A model generated the notes under the pieces. The model was not told the DNA's origin. It saw only the letters and a program-made list of their open reading frames with translations, and made no database searches. The position numbers and the translations under genes are program-made. Below are positions 1 to 5,180 of a stretch of 5,180 nucleotides of DNA, piece after piece (within the stretch, counting starts at the first letter, position 1; each line of letters starts with the position of its first letter). This DNA comes from Calditrichota bacterium (GTDB lineage Bacteria > Zhuqueibacterota > Zhuqueibacteria > Oleimicrobiales > Geothermoviventaceae), in contig JAADFT010000205.1 of the NCBI GenBank assembly GCA_013152765.1, positions 1-5,180 on the forward strand, read 5' to 3'.

Positions 1-1
1 G

Positions 2-1966
2 CGTGTGGAAAGGCTGCCGTGGGCCCAGAAAGTGGCGCACGACGTAATCCGGTCGGCGGATGCCTGGCTCGAGGATCCTTTGCCGTTTCCCGAGGTGCTT
101 ACAGGCTACTACCACGATTACTTCTGCCCCAAGCACGCTGTGCAACTTCTGTTTGATCCGCGCTCTCCGCACCAGCATTTCTGTCCGGTCGACAGCCAGG
201 CCTTCACGGGCGAGAAGTACGACGGCGCATGGGCGTTCTTGGTCCACCTGAAGGCGCAACAAGCGCTCGAGAACCTGGCCCTGGCCGCTGCGCTGACCGG
301 CAAAGCGGCTTACGCAGAGGCCGCGCTGGACTGGTTACGCCAGGTACGGGATGTGTACCTGTCTCTACCACCGCACGGCAAGCACGCTGGCCAGGGAAAA
401 CTAATGGGGCAGTCCCTCGACGAAGCCGTCTGGGCCGTTAGCGCGACACGCGCCTACGACATTCTGCGGCTTCTGGGGTTCGTGCCGGAACAGGAACACC
501 GCTTATTTGTGCGTCGGCTGTGGAAGCCGATGGCCAAGCTGCTTCAGCACGAACTTCGGGTGCGGAAGCAAATCCACAACATCACCTGCTGGCGAGACGC
601 TGGCGTGGCGAGCCTTGCCGCCGTGATGGGTGACCACAGCATGTTGCGTCGTGTTGTACTCAGCGCTCCGTTCAGTCTGCGGAATCAGCTTCGTTTCGGA
701 GTGGCTGAAGACGGGCTGTGGCACGAGGGATCGCTCGGTTACCATTTCTACGCGTTGCAAGCGCTGCTGGCAGGGACAAGAGTAGCGCGGCTCAACGAGC
801 TGAACCTGGGTTCGGAGAACACGCGACTGCTGGCGATGCTCAAAGCGCCGGTAGGCCTGGCTGACAGTCAGGGGCATTTGCCAGCGCTGAACGACGGCTG
901 GCCGAACGGAAGTCTGCAATCTTACGAGAGACTCTACGAGCTGGCAGCGGTGCTGTTTCCAGGCGCAGGCCTGGATTCCGTAGTAGCCTGGCTCGTGGCG
1001 CACGGTGCCTCACGGGGGCCGGAAGCGTTGCTGTTTGGACCCGAGCAGTTGCCACCGGCGAAACTGACCCAGCGGAGTCGGCTGTTCGCCAGCACCGGGC
1101 TTGCCGTGTTGCGTCGCGGTGGAGCGTACGCCCTGCTAAAGTTCGGTCCCCACGGAGGCCACCACGGCCATTTCGACAAGCTGGAGTTCATTCTGAACCT
1201 GGACGGCGAGTGGGTGTCGCCGGATTTCGGCACAGCGGGTTACGGTATTCCGGCGTACCGCGCCTGGTACAAGCGGACGGCCAGCCACAACTGCGTCGTG
1301 GTGGACGGCAAGAACCAGCAGGCTGGCAACGGCGAGCTCCTGGCTTTCGGTTCTGCCGGTCGCTGGGAGGTCGTGCGCGCGCGTAGTCAGGAGGTTGTGC
1401 CCGGCGTCGTGCTGGACAGGACACTGGCGCTTGGCGACAGTTGCCTGCTTGTCGTCGACTGGATCCGGGCGGAATCCCTGCGGACGCTGGACTGGCATTT
1501 TCGCGCAGCGGGTACGCTCGAGAGCAGCCTGAACTGGCACGATGTCGCGCGTCCCCTGAAGGGCGACGGCTACAGCTACTACGCCAACGTCCGCGAGGCT
1601 CTGCCGGGCGAACGCTGGACGCTCGCGTGGCAGACGCCCGTTGGCCCTCTGAGGCTGCTGGGGATTGGCCTGCCGCAGGACACGCTTTTCGTGGGTGACG
1701 AGCCCGGAATCCCGACCACGCGACGCTACCCGTTTGTGCTTGTGCGCCGACGGGCCCGGCGAGCAACTTTTGTGGCGCTGTTGACCTGGAAGAAGTCGCC
1801 GGGACTGCCGGAGATCCAGCTCGAAGAAAGACCCGAGGAGAACAGGCTGACTCTGCGCCTGCAAGAGAGTGAGCGCACGACAACGCAACTGACCTTGCGC
1901 TGGGTCTGCGGTGGGAAAGAGCGCACGCCGTGCATTGAAGTGGAGTGCGGGTGGGCGTTTCCGTGA
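2..1966 (+). CDS. Heparinase II/III-family polysaccharide lyase (5' partial)
   Basis: Likely an uronate-polysaccharide lyase cleaving glycosidic bonds by beta-elimination; the substrate (alginate, heparinoid or another acidic glycan) cannot be told. Numbering is from the first in-frame GTG at position 5 (653 residues). The frame is open to the window edge, and the first residues (RVERLPWAQKV) resemble the interior of the family's N-terminal region, so the real start and any signal peptide lie upstream. Residues about 20-340 look like the alpha/alpha-toroid: a YYHDYFCPKH segment, then His191-Asn192, then WHEGSLGYHFY (239-249) with Tyr246 and Tyr249 as possible catalytic tyrosines. Residues about 350-650 match the heparinase II/III beta-sandwich: HHGHFD (386-391), DFGTAGY (407-413), and TASHNCVVVDG with His428-Asn429 and Asp434. 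The His, Asn and Tyr residues fit the chemistry known for these lyases, but exact catalytic assignment is inference. Family call is firm; substrate and cellular location are unknown. Confidence 0.9.
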   Translation, partial: RVERLPWAQKVAHDVIRSADAWLEDPLPFPEVLTGYYHDYFCPKHAVQLLFDPRSPHQHFCPVDSQAFTGEKYDGAWAFLVHLKAQQALENLALAAALTGKAAYAEAALDWLRQVRDVYLSLPPHGKHAGQGKLMGQSLDEAVWAVSATRAYDILRLLGFVPEQEHRLFVRRLWKPMAKLLQHELRVRKQIHNITCWRDAGVASLAAVMGDHSMLRRVVLSAPFSLRNQLRFGVAEDGLWHEGSLGYHFYALQALLAGTRVARLNELNLGSENTRLLAMLKAPVGLADSQGHLPALNDGWPNGSLQSYERLYELAAVLFPGAGLDSVVAWLVAHGASRGPEALLFGPEQLPPAKLTQRSRLFASTGLAVLRRGGAYALLKFGPHGGHHGHFDKLEFILNLDGEWVSPDFGTAGYGIPAYRAWYKRTASHNCVVVDGKNQQAGNGELLAFGSAGRWEVVRARSQEVVPGVVLDRTLALGDSCLLVVDWIRAESLRTLDWHFRAAGTLESSLNWHDVARPLKGDGYSYYANVREALPGERWTLAWQTPVGPLRLLGIGLPQDTLFVGDEPGIPTTRRYPFVLVRRRARRATFVALLTWKKSPGLPEIQLEERPEENRLTLRLQESERTTTQLTLRWVCGGKERTPCIEVECGWAFP

Positions 1967-2146
1967 AAGCGCCCGAAGTCGAACAACGCGTCCAAGGCAG
2001 TGCCGAAATCTGCCCGAAACGCAGAAGCGGAGAATTGCGGCGGGGTTTCCCTAATTTGAGATGCGAAAGATGTTCGCTTTGTCGGAGGACCCTCAGCGTG
2101 CGGACTCGAGTACGGTAAGGAGCGCGTTTTTGGGACGGAGGTGAGA
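1967..2146. other. 180-nt intergenic gap, possible leader of the SDR gene
   Basis: This gap separates the lyase from the SDR gene and is longer than the other gaps here, so it could hold a promoter for the downstream three genes. I find no convincing -35/-10 pair. A TAATTTG at 2052-2058 inside the only AT-richer patch is one T short of the Bacteroidota-type TAnnTTTG element and lacks a correctly spaced upstream partner. No strong terminator hairpin with a T tract follows the lyase stop, so readthrough from the lyase is also possible. A 27-codon ATG-started reading frame runs through 2061-2144. Confidence 0.4.
2137..2144 (+). promoter_or_regulatory. Shine-Dalgarno site of the SDR gene
   Basis: GGAGGTGA lies 5 nt (counted from GGAGG) before the ATG at 2147. 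The site decides the start: an in-frame GTG at 2141 overlaps the Shine-Dalgarno itself and cannot be served by it, so ATG 2147 is chosen. Confidence 0.85.
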
Positions 2147-2938
2147 ATGGAGCTTGGATTGACCGGAAAGGTGGCGGCAGTAGCAGCTGCGAGCCGTGGT
2201 TTGGGGCGGGCTGTGGCCGAAGCTCTGGCGCGCGAGGGGGCGAACGTTGCGATTTGCGCTCGAAACAGAGAGCGTGTGGAGAAAGCGGCCGAGGAAATTG
2301 CCCGCGCCACCGGGCGAGAGGTGCTGCCCGTTGTGGCGGATGTTGCGACGCCTGAGGGACCCGCAGCGTTTGTGGAAGCCACGGTAGCGCAGTTCGGAAG
2401 GTTGCACATTCTGTTCAGCAACGCCGGTGGGCCTGCTCCAGGGCGATTCGACGAGATTTCCGAGGAGGACTGGCTCAAAGGCGTCGACCTGACTCTGCTG
2501 AGCGCCATTCGGCTGACCAGGGCGGCGCTTCCACACATCCGCAGGCAGGGCTGGGGTCGCCTGATTTACCTGACGTCCGTTTCAGTGAAGCAGCCGATCG
2601 ACACGCTGGTGGCTTCGAATGTGTTGCGCCCGGGTGTCGTAGGGCTGGCCAAGTCTCTGGCCACGCAGCTTGCAGCCGAGGGAATCACGGTGAACGTGGT
2701 TTGTCCCGGCTACTTCCGGACGGAGCGTGTGGAGGAGCTGGCGCAGGACCTGGCGAAACGTCGCGGGATCAGCCCCGAGGAAGTGATTGCTGAGTGGGAA
2801 GCCGGAATTCCAGCCCGGCGTCTGGGCAATCCGGCTGAACTGGGAGATTTTGTGGCGTTTCTCGCTTCGGAACGCGCTGCCTACCTGACCGGCGCCACCA
2901 TCCAGGTGGACGGCGGCTACGTACGAGCTCTCATGTGA
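2147..2938 (+). CDS. Divergent SDR-family oxidoreductase lacking the YxxxK motif
   Basis: A 263-residue protein of normal size for the short-chain dehydrogenase/reductase Rossmann fold. The nucleotide-binding turn reads AAASRGLG (13-20) where classical SDRs have TGxxxGxG, so the first Gly is Ala14. Other SDR landmarks are ADV (64-66), SNAGG (91-95), the catalytic-type Ser144 in YLTSVS, VNVVCPGYFRTE (182-193) and a LTGATIQVDGGY end (247-258). The classical N-S-Y-K tetrad aligns to Asp114, Ser144, Ser157 and Arg161, so only Ser remains. This matches my memory of a 3-oxoacyl-ACP-reductase-like SDR subgroup described as imperfect at both cofactor and catalytic motifs, so the changes are probably a subfamily trait, not decay. 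The frame is intact and well conserved elsewhere. Context between a polysaccharide lyase and a sugar isomerase suggests sugar or uronate metabolism. Substrate, cofactor and even redox activity are unknown. It does not look like KduD, which keeps YxxxK. A cytosolic location is expected, as no signal peptide is seen. Confidence 0.9.
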   Translation: MELGLTGKVAAVAAASRGLGRAVAEALAREGANVAICARNRERVEKAAEEIARATGREVLPVVADVATPEGPAAFVEATVAQFGRLHILFSNAGGPAPGRFDEISEEDWLKGVDLTLLSAIRLTRAALPHIRRQGWGRLIYLTSVSVKQPIDTLVASNVLRPGVVGLAKSLATQLAAEGITVNVVCPGYFRTERVEELAQDLAKRRGISPEEVIAEWEAGIPARRLGNPAELGDFVAFLASERAAYLTGATIQVDGGYVRALM

Positions 2939-2962
2939 GCCGCGGCGTAATCTGGCCGCGGC
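2939..2962 (+). repeat. Perfect GC hairpin directly after the SDR stop
   Basis: GCCGCGGC occurs at 2939-2946 and again at 2955-2962. The 8-mer is its own reverse complement, so the two copies form an 8-bp all-GC stem with an 8-nt loop (GTAATCTG). Each copy is followed by G, making it also a 9-nt direct repeat. The stem starts at the base after TGA. No T tract follows (next bases are GCGCCGAAGG), so it is not a standard intrinsic terminator. An mRNA-stabilising or attenuating role between the SDR and isomerase genes is possible. Confidence 0.5.
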
Positions 2963-2997
2963 GCCGAAGGGGACCAACGACTTCTTCATCTGCTGAC

Positions 2998-3006
2998 AGG
3001 AGGTAA
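2998..3006 (+). promoter_or_regulatory. Shine-Dalgarno site of the isomerase gene
   Basis: AGGAGGTAA is followed by GA and the ATG at 3009, giving 5 nt between GGAGG and the start. Apart from one base, the stretch from GGAGG to the ATG is identical to that of the SDR gene (GGAGGTAAGA versus GGAGGTGAGA), pointing to similarly strong initiation. It favours ATG 3009 over the in-frame ATG at 3015. Confidence 0.85.
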
Positions 3007-3008
3007 GA

Positions 3009-4151
3009 ATGGGCATGATCGATCTTCGTGACCAGGCGAAGCGACGTACTCCTGAGGAGTTGATCAAACACCTGGAGACGTTCGAGCTCGAGCTGAAGTT
3101 CTCCGCCGGCGTGTGGTTCTTCTCCCCGGGTGGAGGGCGTTTTCACGAGCGGTACCGGCCGGAGCTCTCCATTGCTGAGCGTCTGGAAATCGCGGCGGAG
3201 CTGGCCGACTACGGTCTTGCGGCCGTGGAAGCCCACTACCCCAACGAGATCAACGAGGACAACGTCCACCTTTACAAAAAGCTTGCGGAAGAAAGCGGAG
3301 TCCGCGTGGTGACGGTGGTGCCGAATCTGTTTTACGACGCGGACTGGGAGTTCGGCTCGCTGTCCAACCCGGATCCTCAGGTTCGCAAGAAAGCGGTGGA
3401 GCGCCTGAAGATCACCTTGCAGCTGAACAAAGAGCTGGACACGGACTTTGCTGTGGTCTGGCCCGGGATCGACGGTTACGAGAACCCGTTTGGGATCGAC
3501 CTTGTGGCTGCGCGGGATCGCTTTGCGGACGGCCTGGCCGAGGGGCTGGACGCGGTGCCCGGAGTCCGAATCGCGTTCGAACCCAAACCTTACGAGCCAC
3601 GGGGGCACATCCTCTACGGCACCACGGCGGAGGCGCTGCTGCTGGCCGAGAAGGTGGAGTCGAAACTCCAGCATCCGGAAAATCGCAAACTTCTGGACGA
3701 GGGTCACGCGCTGGTAGGCCTGAACCCGGAGGTGGGGCACGTCCTGATGGCCTACGAGGAGTTGCCGTACGCGTTCAGTCTGGTGATGGAGTACGGGCGT
3801 CTGGCGCACACGCACTGGAACAGCCAGCCTTTGGGCAATTACGACCAGGATCTGAACGTGGGCGTGATCAGCCCCGAGCAGACGGAAGCCGCGCTGTACG
3901 TGCTCAAGATGTACGGTTACCGCGGGTACTTCGGGATCGACATCAACCCGGAGCGGATGCCGGTTCAGCAGGCCCTCAAGAACAGCATGGACGCGCTACG
4001 GGCAGCCAACGATCGGATCAACAATCTGGACCACGCCAAGATTGTGGAGTGCACCCTGAACCCGGCCAGGTGCCGCGGTTGGCTGGAGGCGTACCTGATC
4101 CGTGCCCGGGCTTTGCATCCGGACAAGCTTCCGGATCTGCCGACCTTCTGA
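3009..4151 (+). CDS. Xylose-isomerase-like TIM-barrel sugar isomerase
   Basis: A 380-residue protein, close to the short (about 390-residue) Streptomyces-type xylose isomerases. It probably interconverts an aldose and a ketose using two divalent metal ions. Visible matches to xylose isomerase, in order: a candidate catalytic His76 in VEAHYPNE, VVWPGIDGYE (149-158), FEPKPYEPRG (190-199) with metal ligand Glu191 and Lys193, GLNPEVGH (237-244) with Glu241 and His244, NYDQDLNVG (277-285) with Asp279 and Asp281, and FGIDIN (308-313) with Asp311. The xylose isomerase ligand Asp of the HIDLN segment is replaced by His269 (HTHWN). L-rhamnose isomerase has a His ligand there, so the substrate may not be xylose. 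About 17 residues (near 216-235) are inserted between the EPKP and NPE motifs relative to the short xylose isomerases. No signal peptide is seen, so it should be cytosolic. It lies 70 nt after the SDR gene and 13 nt before the peptidase gene, probably in one transcript. Superfamily certain; substrate open. Confidence 0.88.
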   Translation: MGMIDLRDQAKRRTPEELIKHLETFELELKFSAGVWFFSPGGGRFHERYRPELSIAERLEIAAELADYGLAAVEAHYPNEINEDNVHLYKKLAEESGVRVVTVVPNLFYDADWEFGSLSNPDPQVRKKAVERLKITLQLNKELDTDFAVVWPGIDGYENPFGIDLVAARDRFADGLAEGLDAVPGVRIAFEPKPYEPRGHILYGTTAEALLLAEKVESKLQHPENRKLLDEGHALVGLNPEVGHVLMAYEELPYAFSLVMEYGRLAHTHWNSQPLGNYDQDLNVGVISPEQTEAALYVLKMYGYRGYFGIDINPERMPVQQALKNSMDALRAANDRINNLDHAKIVECTLNPARCRGWLEAYLIRARALHPDKLPDLPTF

Positions 4152-4156
4152 GGTGA
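4150..4156 (+). promoter_or_regulatory. Probable Shine-Dalgarno site of the peptidase gene
   Basis: GAGGTGA overlaps the last bases of the isomerase TGA stop (4149-4151) and ends 8 nt before GTG 4165. It supports GTG 4165 as the start and translational coupling to the isomerase. The in-frame GTG at 4153 lies inside this site and has no Shine-Dalgarno of its own. Confidence 0.6.
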
Positions 4157-4164
4157 GCAGCGCA

Positions 4165-5180
4165 GTGAAAACGCGCCCCGAGAGGTGGCGTCTGAAGCGC
4201 TCGGTAGCTGGTCGCTCTGGCCTGCGATTTCCGGGTCGTGAGGACTGGAAGCGTGCAGGGTTCCGCCTGCTGGTTGCGCTGCTGGTGGGAGGTGTGGCTT
4301 TCTGGAGCACCGCTGGGCCCGCGCTTCCGCAAATTGCGTGGGGAACCAACGGCCACGTGCTCACCTGGCGTCAGTTTTCCACACCGCATTTTCGAATCGT
4401 CTACACCGCCGGGGGCGACACAGCTGCAGCTCGAGCCGCCTGGTGCGCCGAGCGTGCGTACGGATCTGTGGCCCGGGATCTTGGCCTCGCAGCGCCCTTC
4501 CGCACCGCGCTTGTGCTGAACACGGCCGAAGACGTTGCCAACGGCTTTGCCTCGCCGCTCGGGCATTTTCTCTGGGTGTGGTCGAAAGCCGATCCCAAAA
4601 CCACGGCGGGCCCGCTGGACTGGTTGTCGCGCGTGGTCACGCACGAGTTCGCACACATGGCCACGTACCGCACTGTGCGGAACCGGCTCGGTTTGTACTG
4701 GGAGGGGCTGGCGCTGGGCACCCTGCCAATGTGGTTTCTGGAGGGGACCGCCCAGTTCGAGAGCGAGCCCGTGGACGAGCACCGGGAGCTTCTGCTGCGC
4801 GTGGCAGCGCTGGACAGTGCGTTGCTGCCGCTTCCGCGGATGAACGGCTTCATCGGATCGAACCGAATCGAAAGCAGACTTCTCTACGAGCAGGGCCAGT
4901 CCCTGCTGCGCTACGTGTTGCAGAACCACGGGAGCGCCGATTTGCGCCGCCTCCTTCGAGCGCACCGCGCGTTGCCCGCGAACTTCAGCTGGACGATGAA
5001 GCGCGCCCTGGGGCAGTCCAGTCGCACGGCCTACCGGGACTGGCGCCGCGAACTGGAGCACTTCTACCGGGAGCAGTGGGGCCGGCGCGAACGCCTCTAC
5101 GGCAGCGAGAGGCGTCTGCGTTTGCCTTTTCAGGGTGTCTACGCCGTCCGCTGGCGGCCTGGGGATTCGACCTGTTTTGC
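4165..5180 (+). CDS. Exported gluzincin-type metallopeptidase, start of TolB-like propeller (3' partial)
   Basis: The frame is open from the GTG at 4165 to the window end (338 codons plus two bases). Residues 1-33 are basic, then a hydrophobic stretch (about 33-48, FRLLVALLVGGVAFW) followed by STAGPA looks like a signal peptide, so the protein is probably periplasmic or surface-exposed. HEFAH (160-164) within VVTHEFAHM is a zinc-binding HExxH, and Glu193 in WFLEGTAQFES, 29 residues after the second His, fits the third ligand of clan MA gluzincins (peptidase MA-like family). The helical part that follows, with YEQGQSLLRYVLQNHG (241-256) and a YRDWRRELEHFY segment (290-301), is typical of this group. 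The last residues (GVYAVRWRPGDS) resemble the W-S-P-D-G blade signature of TolB/WD40-like propellers, so a large propeller probably follows; that is inference from a short stretch. Start chosen from the Shine-Dalgarno; GTG 4153 is the alternative and adds four residues. Substrate unknown, no clear functional tie to the upstream sugar genes. Confidence 0.82.
   Translation, partial: MKTRPERWRLKRSVAGRSGLRFPGREDWKRAGFRLLVALLVGGVAFWSTAGPALPQIAWGTNGHVLTWRQFSTPHFRIVYTAGGDTAAARAAWCAERAYGSVARDLGLAAPFRTALVLNTAEDVANGFASPLGHFLWVWSKADPKTTAGPLDWLSRVVTHEFAHMATYRTVRNRLGLYWEGLALGTLPMWFLEGTAQFESEPVDEHRELLLRVAALDSALLPLPRMNGFIGSNRIESRLLYEQGQSLLRYVLQNHGSADLRRLLRAHRALPANFSWTMKRALGQSSRTAYRDWRRELEHFYREQWGRRERLYGSERRLRLPFQGVYAVRWRPGDSTCF

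Noticed and set aside
5..7. GTG at position 5 as the true lyase start
   Set aside because: The frame is open at the window edge, there is no room for a ribosome binding site, and the first residues look internal to the family's N-terminal region.
2034..2058. Possible promoter (ATTG at 2034-2037 and TAATTTG at 2052-2058)
   Set aside because: It resembles a Bacteroidota-type -33/-7 pair, but the -7 element is one T short and the spacing is about 14 nt, shorter than the 19-21 nt expected; the phylum is also unknown.
2141..2143. GTG at 2141 as the SDR start
   Set aside because: It overlaps the Shine-Dalgarno GGAGGTGA; the ATG at 2147 has proper spacing, mirrored by the isomerase gene.
1136..2538. 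Several long minus-strand frames, including one spanning the lyase-SDR gap
   Set aside because: They cover the antisense of the lyase beta-sandwich and of the SDR, show low-complexity Arg/Ser/Ala composition and no motifs. I could not support a minus-strand gene in the 180-nt gap either.
2939..2970. Intrinsic terminator between the SDR and isomerase genes
   Set aside because: The GC stem is present but no T tract follows it, so standard Rho-independent termination is not supported.
2931..3815. 294-codon open frame on the minus strand
   Set aside because: It is antisense to the isomerase coding region with its xylose-isomerase motifs; the translation has no recognisable family.
4018..5061. 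347-codon open frame on the minus strand
   Set aside because: It lies opposite the isomerase end and the peptidase gene, whose + frame carries clear family motifs (signal peptide, HEFAH, Glu193). The minus translation is Arg/Pro/Gly/Gln-rich with no recognisable domain, as expected for a G+C-rich shadow frame.

Overview
The window is a G+C-rich, gene-dense bacterial segment with four genes, all on the + strand. The genes use strong Shine-Dalgarno sites and GTG as well as ATG starts. No rRNA, tRNA, CRISPR array, insertion sequence or attachment site is visible. No gene fixes the taxonomy. The last gene, an exported gluzincin-type metallopeptidase that appears to run into a TolB-like propeller, recalls architectures common in FCB-group and related candidate phyla (KSB1/Calditrichota/Gemmatimonadota-like). 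That placement is a weak inference.

Layout: (1) Positions 1-1966 hold a heparinase II/III-family polysaccharide lyase whose true start lies before the window. (2) Positions 1967-2146 are a 180-nt gap that could hold the promoter of the next genes, though no convincing promoter is visible. It contains a 27-codon mini-ORF whose stop codon sits inside the next Shine-Dalgarno site. (3) Positions 2147-2938 encode a divergent short-chain dehydrogenase/reductase (SDR) that lacks the canonical Tyr-x-x-x-Lys active site. (4) Positions 2939-3008 are a short gap with a perfect 8-bp GC hairpin directly after the SDR stop. (5) Positions 3009-4151 encode a xylose-isomerase-like TIM-barrel protein with a nearly complete two-metal site. 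One ligand position carries His, as in L-rhamnose isomerase, instead of the Asp of xylose isomerase. (6) From about 4165 to the window end lies the 5' part of an exported zinc metallopeptidase (HEFAH plus a distal Glu), cut off where a beta-propeller seems to begin.

The first three genes suggest breakdown of an acidic (uronic-acid) polysaccharide: the lyase cleaves the chain by beta-elimination, and the oxidoreductase and aldose/ketose isomerase would act on released sugars. No substrate can be read from the sequence, and the SDR may not be a conventional dehydrogenase. The peptidase gene begins 13 nt after the isomerase stop and is probably co-transcribed, but has no obvious metabolic link. 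The most notable points are the degenerate SDR active site and the mixed xylose/rhamnose isomerase metal site. I see no clearly new multi-gene system.
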